From contig NZ_CP014209.1 in assembly GCF_001636295.1 (NCBI RefSeq), positions 930,001 through 994,000 of the forward strand: a stretch of 64,000 nt of DNA, written 5' to 3'. The notes beneath the pieces were generated by a model that made no database searches, had not been told where the DNA came from, and was given only the letters and a program-made list of their open reading frames with translations. This document shows, piece after piece, positions 20,906 through 37,965 of the stretch. A program made the translations under genes and the position numbers. This stretch comes from Isoptericola dokdonensis DS-3 (GTDB lineage: Bacteria > Actinomycetota > Actinomycetes > Actinomycetales > Cellulomonadaceae). Every line of letters begins with the position of its first letter. The stretch's first letter is position 1.

Positions 20906-20978
20906 GTCCTCTCCTGGGTCGGTCGGATCAACGCTACCGCCTGCGGGGCCCCGCCCGGCGGCGCCGCACAGGCCGTGG

Positions 20979-21992
20979 TCAGGCCGTGAGCTGCGGCACC
21001 CCGGACGCGGCGACGGCTTCACCGGCGTCGGCGGCCGTCCACGCCGCGGAGCACGCGGCACGGACCACGTCGATCCCCTGCGGGCCCTGGCGGTCCACCT
21101 CGAGCACGCCGTCCACGACCCGAGCCGCGCGCGCACCGCACCGCCACCAGCCGTCGCCGGCCTGCTCGGGCTCCGGGTGCGGCTCGAGCAGCGACCGCAG
21201 GTCGGCACCCACGTAGTGGGGCCGCAGGCCCGGCTCCGCCAGCACCGCGTCCCGTGCGCCCGACACGCCCGTCAGGACGTGCAGACCCGGGTAGCCGCCC
21301 GCGCGCGCGCCCGCGAGATCGGTGTCCAGCCGGTCACCGATCACCAGGGGTCGCTGTGCACCGACCCGGTCGACCGCCAGCCGGTACATCGTCGGCGCGG
21401 GCTTGCCCGCGCTGTCCGGCTCCACCCCGGTGGCCGCGACCACGGCACCGACCAGGGCGCCGTTGCCGGGCGCGAACCCGCGCGCCGTCGGCAGCGACAG
21501 GTCCCGGTTGCTCGCCACGTACCAGGCGCCTCCGGCGACGGCGTACGCCGCCTCCGCGAGGTCGCTCCAGCCCAGCTCCGGCGCGAAGCCTTGCGCGACG
21601 GCGTCCGGGGCGTCGTCCGCCCCGGAGGCCAGCCGGAACCCGGCCTGCTCGACGGCCGTCACCAGCCCCCGGCCCCCCACCACCAGGACCGAGGCTCCGG
21701 GCTCCAACCGGGTGCGCAGCAGCGCGGCGCAGGCCTGGGCGGCCGTCATGACCTCGTCCGGCGTCGTCGGGATGTCCAGGCCCGAGAGCTGCGCCGCGAC
21801 GTCCTCCGGCTCACGCGAGGCGTTGTTCGTCACGAACAGCAGGCGCAGCCCGCGCTGCCGGGCCCCGGCCAGGCTGTCGGAGGCGTGCTCGATCGGCAGG
21901 TGGCCGTGGTAGGCCACACCGTCGAGGTCGACCAGCGCGAGGTCGTGGCACTCCGCGAGCGGCTGCGTGCTCCCGAGCAGTCCGGCCGTCAT
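20979..21992 (-). CDS. HAD-IIA family phosphatase (glycerol-3-phosphate/phosphoglycolate phosphatase-like)
   Basis: 337-residue HAD hydrolase. The nucleophile motif DLDGV is at residues 22-26 (D22, D24), motif II lies in LFVTNNAS, and motif IV in PLVIGDRLDTDLAGA. This matches the C2-capped NagD/PGP subclass. The mycobacterial gene at this position, Rv1692, has been reported as a glycerol-3-phosphate phosphatase involved in lipid polar-head recycling, so that substrate is plausible. About 75 extra residues follow the HAD core. It overlaps the upstream TPR gene by 4 bp (ATGA). Confidence 0.87.
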   Translation of the reverse strand: MTAGLLGSTQPLAECHDLALVDLDGVAYHGHLPIEHASDSLAGARQRGLRLLFVTNNASREPEDVAAQLSGLDIPTTPDEVMTAAQACAALLRTRLEPGASVLVVGGRGLVTAVEQAGFRLASGADDAPDAVAQGFAPELGWSDLAEAAYAVAGGAWYVASNRDLSLPTARGFAPGNGALVGAVVAATGVEPDSAGKPAPTMYRLAVDRVGAQRPLVIGDRLDTDLAGARAGGYPGLHVLTGVSGARDAVLAEPGLRPHYVGADLRSLLEPHPEPEQAGDGWWRCGARAARVVDGVLEVDRQGPQGIDVVRAACSAAWTAADAGEAVAASGVPQLTA

Positions 21993-23839
21993 CGCTGGTC
22001 CTCGGCGGCGCCCTCCCCAGGGGCGGGTTCGGCGGAGTCCGTGTCGCCCTCGGCTGCCGACTCGTCGTCGGGCTCCTCGGACTCAGCCACCTCGTCGTCG
22101 GCCACCTCGACATCGGCGATCTCCTCGGCGTCGTCCTGTGCCGTGACCACCGAGCCGTCCTCAGCGTCGGCCTCCGCCTCGTCCGCGTCGTCCGCGTCCT
22201 CGTCGAAGGCGTCGAAGACGACGACCTCCTCGTCGTCCTCCACGACGCCGTTCACCCGCGCCAGCGCCGCAGGATCGACACGGGCCAGCAGCGCCGCAGC
22301 CTCGGACTCACGTCCGGCCGCCTCGAGCGCGACGGCCCGGGCCTGCACGACACGAACTCCCAGGTCACCCTGACGCTCCGCAGGGGCGATCCGGTCGAGG
22401 ACCGCCAGCGCGGCGTCGTGCTCCCCGAGGTCGCTGCGCGCACCCGACACCACGATCGCGAGCTCGGTCCGGCCGTCGCCGTCCAGCGACCGCGCCTCGT
22501 CCGACGCCGCGAGGGCCACCGCCCGCTCGGGACGGCCCAGGCCACGCTCGCAGTCCGCCATGATCGGCAGGTGCTCCGACGAGCCGTTCAGCCGCCGGAC
22601 CGTCCGCAGCTCACGCAGCGCCTCCGCGTACCGGCCGGTCCGGTACGCGGTCAGGCCGGCGGCCTCACGCACCACGTCCACCCGGCCGCCACGGCTCACC
22701 GCTGCCTGGGCGTGCTCGTACGCGAGCTCCGGGTCGGCGTCAATCAGCCGACCTGCCATCACCAGGTGCGACCCCACCCACTCGGCGTTGTCCTTGCTCA
22801 GACCCCGCAGACGCTCCCGCGCCTCCTTGTCGAGCTGCCGCATGCTGACGTCCTCCGGCAGCTCCGGGGCGTTCGAACGCACCGGCTGATCGGCCTCCGG
22901 ACGGCCTGCCTCACGGCGCCCGCCGAACCCGCCACCCCGCCGGTCGTCCCCGTCGTTCCGACGCGGACCGTTCGACGGCCGTCCGGCATAGCCCCCACGA
23001 TCGCTGCGACCACGAGAGTCCGGCCGTCCCCCGCGCTGGTCGTCCCGACGGTTCCCCGCCGGACGGTCGCCGCGGTCGTCGCGGTTGTAGCCGGAGCCCG
23101 ACGGACGACCACCACGGTCATCACGGCTGTAGACCGAACCCGACGGACGACCACCACGGTCATCACGGCTGTAGCCCGAACCCGACGGACGGCGGTCGTC
23201 GCTGCTGCGCTGGTAGCCACCACCAGAAGGCCTGCGGTCGTCGCGGTTGTACCCGGAGCCCGACGGACGGCGGTCGTCGCTGCTGCGCTGGTAGCCACCA
23301 CCAGAAGGCCTGCGGTCGTCGCGGTTGTACCCGGAGCCCGACGGACGACGGTCGTCGCGGTTGTACCCGGAGCCCGACGGACGACCACCACGGTCATCAC
23401 GGCTGTAGCCCGAACCCGACGGACGACCACCACGGTCATCACGACTGTAGCCCGAACCCGACGGACGACCACCACGGTCATCACGACTGTAGGCCGAACC
23501 CGACGGACGACCACCACGGTCATCACGGCTGTAGTCCGAACCCGACGGACGACGGTCGTCGCTGTTGCGCTGGTAGCCGCCACCGGAAGACCTACGGTCC
23601 TCCCGCTGGCCACCCGACGAACGGTCCCGACGGTCGTCACGCTGGTAACCCGCACCCGACGAACGACGTTCGGTGGTGCCGCCACGCCTGTCGTTCCCCT
23701 TGCCGGCACCGCCGGATCGGGAACCTCCGGTGTGGCGCGCGGGTCCGCCGTCGCGGCCACGCTCGCCGCTTCCGGTGCGGGGCCTGCGCGGCTCTCGTCC
23801 GTCTTCGCGGGAGCTGTCGTGTCGCGACGTGTCGTTCAT
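21989..23839 (-). CDS. Tripartite protein: basic tandem-repeat N-terminus, TPR core, acidic tail
   Basis: 616-residue protein in three parts. Residues 1 to about 320 are disordered, rich in Arg, Gly, Asp, Ser and Tyr, with about 14 copies of a 12-14-residue unit of the form PSGSGYSRDDRGGR. Residues about 330-540 are helical TPR-like repeats (AYEHAQAAVSRGG, AYRTGRYAEALRELRTV), matching the conserved actinobacterial protein found before the HAD phosphatase (Rv1691-like). Residues about 540-616 are strongly acidic (DEDADDADEAEADAEDG). The function is unknown; the RGG/Tyr repeats suggest RNA binding or condensate formation. It is the first gene of the run ending in murJ and lies just downstream of the rRNA operon terminator. 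Confidence 0.85.
   Translation of the reverse strand: MNDTSRHDSSREDGREPRRPRTGSGERGRDGGPARHTGGSRSGGAGKGNDRRGGTTERRSSGAGYQRDDRRDRSSGGQREDRRSSGGGYQRNSDDRRPSGSDYSRDDRGGRPSGSAYSRDDRGGRPSGSGYSRDDRGGRPSGSGYSRDDRGGRPSGSGYNRDDRRPSGSGYNRDDRRPSGGGYQRSSDDRRPSGSGYNRDDRRPSGGGYQRSSDDRRPSGSGYSRDDRGGRPSGSVYSRDDRGGRPSGSGYNRDDRGDRPAGNRRDDQRGGRPDSRGRSDRGGYAGRPSNGPRRNDGDDRRGGGFGGRREAGRPEADQPVRSNAPELPEDVSMRQLDKEARERLRGLSKDNAEWVGSHLVMAGRLIDADPELAYEHAQAAVSRGGRVDVVREAAGLTAYRTGRYAEALRELRTVRRLNGSSEHLPIMADCERGLGRPERAVALAASDEARSLDGDGRTELAIVVSGARSDLGEHDAALAVLDRIAPAERQGDLGVRVVQARAVALEAAGRESEAAALLARVDPAALARVNGVVEDDEEVVVFDAFDEDADDADEAEADAEDGSVVTAQDDAEEIADVEVADDEVAESEEPDDESAAEGDTDSAEPAPGEGAAEDQR
23060..23600 (-). repeat. Tandem repeat array inside the TPR-protein gene
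   Basis: The DNA encoding the PSGSGY units is itself repetitive. One class is a 42-bp unit (14 codons, ending RGGR). A second is a 78-bp composite unit (26 codons) present as two near-identical adjacent copies starting at 23191 and 23269. All units keep the reading frame. Such an array is prone to length change. Confidence 0.85.
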
Positions 23840-23947
23840 GTCTTCCTCTCGTCAGAACCGACGAACGATCATCCCACGGCTGCTGCCCGGACGGCGCGCT
23901 GTGGGGTTGTCCCGGGTTCTGAGCCCGTGGTGGTGTGGGGGTGCAAG

Positions 23948-23979
23948 CAGGCCCCCCAACCTGGTGGTTGGGGGGCCTG
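23948..23979 (-). terminator. rRNA operon terminator
   Basis: Perfect 13-bp stem CAGGCCCCCCAAC with its complement and a 6-nt loop, just after the 5S gene. In the transcript the stem is followed by CTTGCACCCC rather than a long U run. Confidence 0.85.
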
Positions 23980-23991
23980 TTTGTGAAGGGT

Positions 23992-24109
23992 GTCCGGCGG
24001 CGTCCTACTCTCCCACCCCGTCTCCAGGGCAGTACCATCGGCGCTGTAGGGCTGAGCTTCCGGGTTCGGGATGGGACCGGGCGTTTCCCCTACGCTGTGA
24101 CCGCCGTAA
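23992..24109 (-). rRNA. rrf: 5S ribosomal RNA
   Basis: About 118 nt; transcript starts GTTACGGCGGTCACAGCGTA and ends GTAGGACGCCGCCGGAC, with the conserved CCCGAACCCGGAAGCTCAG. The ends are estimated from conserved sequence. About 110 nt separate it from 23S. Confidence 0.95.
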
Positions 24110-24189
24110 CGTTGTCGAGTTGTTCGGGTTCCACACCGGTCCCCTTGGTCTGAGGGGGTGGTGTGGGTGGTGCCCGTTTCTCGGGAACC

Positions 24190-24203
24190 GCACAGTGGAC
24201 GCG
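24190..24203 (-). ncRNA. 3' strand of the pre-23S RNase III processing stem
   Basis: GCACAGTGGACGCG here is the exact reverse complement of 27420-27433 in the 16S-23S spacer. In the transcript the two would pair and bring the ends of 23S together for RNase III cleavage. Confidence 0.75.
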
Positions 24204-24221
24204 TGCATGCAAGGAGTGTGT

Positions 24222-29383
<5,162 letters not shown>

Positions 29384-29600
29384 GAGAAAAACACCACGAA
29401 CCCCGAAGAGCCCGCGATGCCAATCGATACTGGCCAGACAGCTAGCATAAAACCTAGATGTCCGATCCAAAGGAACCAATGAAGGTTCAATAAATTTGGC
29501 ATTGACTATCAAGCACACTGTTGAGTTCTCAAACAACCGACACACACCATCCGACGATCCGAACCTCAGTCCGAACCCCGTCCGGGGCAACCCTTCAACC
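29384..29600 (-). other. rRNA leader with 16S processing stem strand
   Basis: About 210 nt between promoter P2 and 16S. The segment 29511-29539 is complementary, with a few mismatches, to spacer positions 27585-27613 and would form the long stem around pre-16S that RNase III cuts. It also contains the GTTGTTTGAGAACT element shared with the spacer. No coding gene. Confidence 0.8.
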
Positions 29601-29626
29601 TTACCGGCTTCGCTCCGCCCGGTCAA
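29598..29626 (-). promoter_or_regulatory. rrn promoter P2
   Basis: Minus strand TTGACC (29621-29626), exactly 17 nt, then TAAGGT (29598-29603): a near-consensus housekeeping promoter. The transcription start is predicted near 29591. Confidence 0.75.
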
Positions 29627-29790
29627 ACCGCACGGTGTTCAGTGCGATGATCGAGAAGACCCTGCCAGCGTCCAGGGCACACAACTGTACCTGAACCGAA
29701 GTCTGGGTGGAACACCCGCGGGACCGTCCATCCGTCGGCCGGTTGACCGGCCTGCGCTGTCCGTTCCTCCCTGCCGGGCGAACGACCAGA

Positions 29791-29819
29791 ACACTACACA
29801 CGCCCTGACCCACGGACAA
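29791..29819 (-). promoter_or_regulatory. rrn promoter P1, overlapping the tyrS terminator
   Basis: Minus strand TTGTCC (29814-29819), 17 nt, then TAGTGT (29791-29796). The -35 lies in the loop of the tyrS terminator hairpin and one stem arm fills the spacer. Weaker match than P2, but the exact spacing argues for function. Confidence 0.5.
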
Positions 29820-29839
29820 ATCCGCAGGTCAGGGCGTGT
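29798..29839 (-). terminator. tyrS terminator
   Basis: 13-bp stem ACACGCCCTGACC with its perfect complement at 29827-29839; the 16-nt loop has a further small stem (CGGA-CAAA-TCCG). The transcript continues GTAGTGTTCT. It separates tyrS from the rRNA operon. Confidence 0.85.
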
Positions 29840-29863
29840 TTGCGGCAGCAGCAGCCGGCCTGA

Positions 29864-31123
29864 TCAGTCGGCCACGGCGACCGCGAGGGTCTTCTTGCCG
29901 CGCCGCAGCACCGCGAACCGACCGTGCAGCAGGTCCGCCGCCGACAGCACGGCCTCCTCGCCGTCCACCTTGACGTTGTTGACGTACGCGCCGCCCTCGG
30001 CGATCGCGCGCCGACCGGCCGCCTTCGACGCGACGAGCCCGGACGCGACCAGCGCGTCCAGCACCGGCGTGCCGGGCTCGACCTGCGCGCGGGGCAGCTC
30101 GTCCGTCGCCGCTGCCAGGGTCGCCTCGTCGAGCTCGGTGAGCTCACCACGGCCGAACAGCGCCTGGCTCGCCGCGACGACGGCGTCGGTCGCGTCCTGC
30201 CCGTGCACCAGGGTCGTGACGTCGGCCGCGAGCGTCCGCTGCGCCTCCCGGGCGCCCGGGCGCTCCTGCACCGCGGCCGCCAGCGCCTCGATCTCCTCGC
30301 GGGAGCGGAAGGTGAAGATCTTCAGCCAGGAGACGACGTCGGCGTCCGACGCGTTGAGCCAGTACTGGTAGAACGCGTACGGGCTCATCATGTCCGGTGC
30401 CAGCCAGACGGCGCCGCCCTCGGTCTTGCCGAACTTCGTGCCGTCGGCCTTGGTGATGAGCGGTGTCGTCATGACGTGCACCGACCCGCCCTCGGTCTTG
30501 CGGATCAGGTCGACCCCCGACAACAGGTTGCCCCACTGGTCATTGCCGCCGGTCTGCAGGGTGACCCCGTGACGTCGGAAGAGCTCGAGGAAGTCGATGC
30601 CCTGCAGGATCTGGTAGCTGAACTCGGTGAAGCTGATGCCCTCGTCCGAGTTGAGGCGGCGAGCCACCGTGTCCTTGGCGAGCATGGTGCCGAGCCGGTA
30701 GTGCTTGCCGACGTCGCGCAGGAAGTCGATCGCCGTCATCCCTGCGGTCCAGTCGAGGTTGTTCACCAGGACCGCCGGGTTCTCTCCCTCGAAGTCGAGG
30801 AACCGGGAGACCTGCGCCTTGAGACGCTCGGTCCAGTCGGCGACCGTCTCCTTGGTGTTGAGCACGCGTTCGCCCGACTGCCGAGGGTCACCGATGAGGC
30901 CCGTCGCCCCGCCCACCAGGGCGACCGCACGATGGCCGGCCTGCTGGAGATGGCGCAGCACCACGAGCTGGACGAGGTGCCCGTGGTGCAGGCTCGGCGC
31001 CGTCGGGTCGAAGCCGCAGTAATAGGTGACCGGGCCCGCCGAGAGCGCGTCGCGCAGCGCGGCCTCGTCGGTGGACTGCGCCACCAGGCCACGCCAGTGC
31101 AGCTCGTCGAGAACGTGGGTCAC
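29864..31123 (-). CDS. tyrS: Tyrosyl-tRNA synthetase
   Basis: 419-residue class I synthetase. The HIGH-type motif is HHGH at residues 46-49, with YYCGFDPTAPS before it; the KMSKS-type motif is KFGKT near 236; the C-terminal 70 residues form an S4 domain (SKAAGRRAIAEGGAYVNNVKV). The GTG start at 31121-31123 follows AAGGAG at good distance. It is transcribed alone, with its own terminator downstream. Confidence 0.97.
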   Translation of the reverse strand: MTHVLDELHWRGLVAQSTDEAALRDALSAGPVTYYCGFDPTAPSLHHGHLVQLVVLRHLQQAGHRAVALVGGATGLIGDPRQSGERVLNTKETVADWTERLKAQVSRFLDFEGENPAVLVNNLDWTAGMTAIDFLRDVGKHYRLGTMLAKDTVARRLNSDEGISFTEFSYQILQGIDFLELFRRHGVTLQTGGNDQWGNLLSGVDLIRKTEGGSVHVMTTPLITKADGTKFGKTEGGAVWLAPDMMSPYAFYQYWLNASDADVVSWLKIFTFRSREEIEALAAAVQERPGAREAQRTLAADVTTLVHGQDATDAVVAASQALFGRGELTELDEATLAAATDELPRAQVEPGTPVLDALVASGLVASKAAGRRAIAEGGAYVNNVKVDGEEAVLSAADLLHGRFAVLRRGKKTLAVAVAD

Positions 31124-31146
31124 CGTGTGCTCCTTCGATGGGTTCG

Positions 31147-31166
31147 TGCGGTCCGGCCGGACCGCA
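31147..31166. promoter_or_regulatory. 20-bp perfect palindrome upstream of tyrS
   Basis: TGCGGTCCGG directly followed by its reverse complement, 24 bp upstream of the tyrS GTG. With no loop it suits a DNA-binding dimer better than an RNA hairpin. No T-box features are seen around it, and no known operator matches by eye. Confidence 0.4.
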
Positions 31167-31208
31167 GCGTGCCTAGTCTGCCCGACCTGCGGCCCGCTGA
31201 CGCACAGG

Positions 31209-31232
31209 AAAATCCTCCCGGACTCCGGCAGG
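31209..31232 (-). terminator. Terminator of the mpg gene
   Basis: Stem CCTgCCGG-AGT-CCGGgAGG (31214-31232) followed in the transcript by ATTTT, 6 nt after the glycosylase stop codon. Confidence 0.65.
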
Positions 31233-31237
31233 CTCGT

Positions 31238-31909
31238 TCAGCGCAGGCGACCCGTGACGGGTCGGTAGGCCGACACCGTCGGCTCGTCCACCAGCCAGGA
31301 GCGCCAGGCGAACCGCGCCGGGTCGGCACCCTCGCCCGCCACCCCCACCCGCGCCCCGGTCGCCACCGTGCGTGGCAGCGGGTCGACGGGCAGGTGCAGC
31401 ACGAGCGCGCCGTCGGGGTCGGTGACGTCGGTCGAGTCGTGGTCGAGCACGAGGTCGAGGGCGACGGCGAGCCGGGCTGGGCCACGAGCGATCTGGCGGT
31501 CCGAGTCGCAGCGGCCGATCTCCTCGCGGCGGCGCCGAGCGAGGCCCGCGCCCTCGACGACCTCCCCCGCGCGCAGCAGCACGGCGGCCGCCTCGCCCGA
31601 CGGGCCGCAGACGACGTTCACGCAGTGGTGCAGCCCGAGGTGCCGATAGACGTAGAGCCGGCCCGGCCTACCGAACATGGAACGGTTGCGGGCCGTGGGG
31701 CCGCGGAACGCGTGCGAGGCCGGGTCGTCGACACCGCCGTACGCCTCCACCTCGGTGATGCGCAGCGTGACGTCGCCGTCGGGGTGCCGCCGCTCGAGAT
31801 AGGCACCGAGGAGGTCACGCGCGACCAGGTGGACGTCGCGCGCGTACCAGGAGGGGCCGGGCACCTGCCACGGCACGGCCTGGACGTGGCCGTCGGTCGA
31901 CGTGCTCAT
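31238..31909 (-). CDS. mpg: DNA-3-methyladenine glycosylase (AAG/Mpg family)
   Basis: 223-residue base-excision enzyme that removes alkylated purines. Family features include the catalytic-base segment ITEVEAYGGVDDPASHAFRG, then NRSMFGRPGRLYVYRHLGLH and the C-terminal RIGxxxG-like ARGPARL. The open frame continues upstream; I chose ATG 31907-31909 as it gives the usual length and follows GGAGGCGCG. It is next to tyrS as in mycobacteria (Rv1688-Rv1689). Confidence 0.9.
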   Translation of the reverse strand: MSTSTDGHVQAVPWQVPGPSWYARDVHLVARDLLGAYLERRHPDGDVTLRITEVEAYGGVDDPASHAFRGPTARNRSMFGRPGRLYVYRHLGLHHCVNVVCGPSGEAAAVLLRAGEVVEGAGLARRRREEIGRCDSDRQIARGPARLAVALDLVLDHDSTDVTDPDGALVLHLPVDPLPRTVATGARVGVAGEGADPARFAWRSWLVDEPTVSAYRPVTGRLR

Positions 31910-31919
31910 CGCGCCTCCG

Positions 31920-32528
31920 TCAGTCGCTGCCCGCCGGGACCAGCCGTCCGAAGCCGTCGAGGCGGACGTCGGCCCGGGCGCGCGTCTGTTCCGCAGCGTA
32001 GTGCCTGGCCTCGTCGTCCATCCAGAGCAGCCAGTGATCCCGCGCGTGCTCGCCGTCGCGCTCGAGCCCGCGGCGCAGCCGCTCGGTGTCGTCCGCCTCG
32101 ACCCAGACCCGCAGCGCCGCCCACGGGTCGACCTGGCGCGCCGCGGCGCCGCAGCCCTCGACGACGAGGAACGGCGCGGGCTCGACGGCGTGGCGCTCGG
32201 CCCAGCGGCCGGCGACCCAGTCGTAGCGCCGGTACTCCCCCGCGCGGCCCGCGGCCAGGGGTGCGAGCACCTGCGCACCGAGGTTCGCCGCACCCCCGTC
32301 GGGACCGTCGTCCCAGCCCTCGTACAGGTCGTCCATGTGGACGACCTGAGAGGCGAGCTCGACGGCGAGCTGCGTGCCGAGCGTCGACTTGCCCGAGCCC
32401 GCCGGGCCGTCGACGCACACGAGCCGGGTGCGTCGCCACACCGGCGACGCACCCGGCCCCGGCAGGCGTGCCGGCGACTCGTGCACGCGGCGCACGAGAC
32501 CGGCCAGCACGTCGGCGCCGACGGTCAC
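31920..32528 (-). CDS. P-loop NTPase, uridine kinase-like
   Basis: 202-residue protein with Walker A VDGPAGSGKSTLG at about residues 39-51 and a following VVHMDDLYEGWDD typical of nucleoside/uridine kinase-like enzymes, where the Asp pair contacts substrate or magnesium. The exact substrate is not evident. The GTG start directly follows the argH stop (TGA-GTG), so it is likely co-transcribed with the arginine genes; whether this is functional or accidental is unknown. Confidence 0.72.
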   Translation of the reverse strand: MTVGADVLAGLVRRVHESPARLPGPGASPVWRRTRLVCVDGPAGSGKSTLGTQLAVELASQVVHMDDLYEGWDDGPDGGAANLGAQVLAPLAAGRAGEYRRYDWVAGRWAERHAVEPAPFLVVEGCGAAARQVDPWAALRVWVEADDTERLRRGLERDGEHARDHWLLWMDDEARHYAAEQTRARADVRLDGFGRLVPAGSD

Positions 32529-35209
<2,681 letters not shown>

Positions 35210-35256
35210 GAGGTTCTTCTTCCTTGTGGTGCGGTACGGGGTCGAGTCTTGCAGGC

Positions 35257-35790
35257 TCAGGCGTCGTGGGACGCCGTGAGCTCGAGGAAGCGGCGGGCGA
35301 GGTCCTCGCCGCCGGCGGGGTCGCGGGAGATCACGAGGATCGTGTCGTCCCCGGCGAGACAGCCGAGGACCCCGGGGAAGACGGAGTGGTCGATGGCGGA
35401 GGCGAGATAGTTCGCGGCCCCGGGCGGTGTGCGCAGGACGACCTGGTTGCCTGACGCCTCGGCGGAGACGAGCAGGTCGGCGCAGAGCCGGGCGAGCCGC
35501 GCGGCCACGTACCCGGCCTCGAGCCCGCCGACGCCGGCGGCCTGCACGCTGCGGTCGCCGCCCTCGCCGGGCACGGCGTAGACGAGGGCACCGGCGGCGC
35601 TGCGCACCTTCTCGGCGCGCAGCTCGACGAGGTCGCGCGACAGGGTGCCCTGGGTGACGGTGACGCCCTCGTCGGCGAGCGCGCGGGCGAGCTCGGCCTG
35701 GGAGTGGATGGCGGTGCGGCGCACGATCTCGACGATGCGGGCGTGCCGGGCCGCCTTGGTCGACGGCGCACCGGCGGCGGGAGCGCTCAT
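35257..35790 (-). CDS. argR: Arginine repressor ArgR
   Basis: 177-residue hexameric repressor: N-terminal winged helix (residues about 12-75, [25 protein letters not shown]) and C-terminal arginine-binding/oligomerisation domain with [15 protein letters not shown]. It regulates arginine biosynthesis through ARG boxes, probably including its own operon at the argC promoter. The start overlaps the argF stop (ATGA). Confidence 0.95.
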   Translation of the reverse strand: MSAPAAGAPSTKAARHARIVEIVRRTAIHSQAELARALADEGVTVTQGTLSRDLVELRAEKVRSAAGALVYAVPGEGGDRSVQAAGVGGLEAGYVAARLARLCADLLVSAEASGNQVVLRTPPGAANYLASAIDHSVFPGVLGCLAGDDTILVISRDPAGGEDLARRFLELTASHDA

Positions 35791-36719
35791 CGGTGCTCCA
35801 GCAGGAACGTCAGGACGGCCTTCTGGGCGTGCAGCCGGTTCTCCGCCTCGTCCCAGACGACGGACTGCGGACCGTCGATCACCTCGGCGGTGACCTCCTT
35901 GCCGCGGTAGGCGGGCAGGCAGTGCAGGAAGATCGCGTCGGGGGCGGCGAGCGCCATGAGCGCGGCGTCGACCTGGTGGTCGGCCAGCGCGGCGAGCCGG
36001 TCGGCGGCCTCGTCCTCGTCGCCCATCGACACCCAGGTGTCCGCCGCGACGACGTCGGCGCCGGCGACGGCGGCCCGCGCGTCGGTGGTGACGGTGACCG
36101 ACCCGCCGGTGGTCGCGGCGATCTCCTGCGCCCGCGCGACGACGTGGTCGGGCGGGAGATAGCCGTCGGGGCCTGCGACGGTGACGTGCATGCCGGCGGT
36201 CGCGCAACCCAGGAGGTACGAGGCGCCCATGTTGTTCGCGGCGTCCCCGACGTAGGTGAAGCGCTGCCCGGCGAGCGCGCCGAGACCCCCGTGGTGCTGG
36301 GCGACGGTGAGCAGGTCCGCGAGGATCTGGCACGGGTGGAAGTCGTCGGTGAGGGCGTTGACCACGGGGACGCGGGAGACCGCGGCCATCTCCTCGATGC
36401 GGTCCTGGCCGAACGTGCGCCACACGACCGCGGCGACCTGCCGGTCCAGGACCCGCGTGACGTCGGCGACGGACTCGCGCACGCCCACCTGGGCGAGACG
36501 GCCGTCCACGACGAGCGGGAAGCCGCCGAGCTCGGCGACCCCGACGGAGAACGAGACCTGGGTGCGCAGGGTCGGCTTGTCGAAGACGAGGGCGACGGCT
36601 CGCGGCCCGGACAGCGGGGCGCGCAGGAAGCGGTCCTCGCCGAACGCCCAGGCGAGCTCGAGGACCTCGCGCTGCTCGGCCGGGGAGAGGTCGTCGTCGC
36701 GCAGGAAGTGGCGAGGCAT
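35787..36719 (-). CDS. argF: Ornithine carbamoyltransferase with altered carbamoyl-phosphate loop
   Basis: 310-residue transcarbamylase making citrulline from ornithine and carbamoyl phosphate. The ornithine-side motifs [10 protein letters not shown] and FLHCLPA are intact. The carbamoyl-phosphate loop, usually S-T-R-T-R, reads T50-L-R-T-Q54 ([12 protein letters not shown]): R52 and T53 are kept but the first Ser and last Arg are replaced. The nucleotides confirm this. The open frame runs upstream into argD; ATG 36717-36719 gives [16 protein letters not shown], the actinobacterial N-terminus. One base separates it from the argD stop. Confidence 0.93.
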   Translation of the reverse strand: MPRHFLRDDDLSPAEQREVLELAWAFGEDRFLRAPLSGPRAVALVFDKPTLRTQVSFSVGVAELGGFPLVVDGRLAQVGVRESVADVTRVLDRQVAAVVWRTFGQDRIEEMAAVSRVPVVNALTDDFHPCQILADLLTVAQHHGGLGALAGQRFTYVGDAANNMGASYLLGCATAGMHVTVAGPDGYLPPDHVVARAQEIAATTGGSVTVTTDARAAVAGADVVAADTWVSMGDEDEAADRLAALADHQVDAALMALAAPDAIFLHCLPAYRGKEVTAEVIDGPQSVVWDEAENRLHAQKAVLTFLLEHR

Positions 36720-36720
36720 G

Positions 36721-37961
<1,241 letters not shown>

Positions 37962-37965
<4 letters not shown>

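Noticed and set aside
23060..23600. CRISPR-like or intergenic repeat array
   Set aside because: The repeats keep one reading frame, have no unique spacers and encode protein repeats.
31124..31237. T-box riboswitch upstream of tyrS
   Set aside because: Only 114 bp, with no T-box consensus or specifier loop; a terminator for mpg and a palindrome account for the structure.
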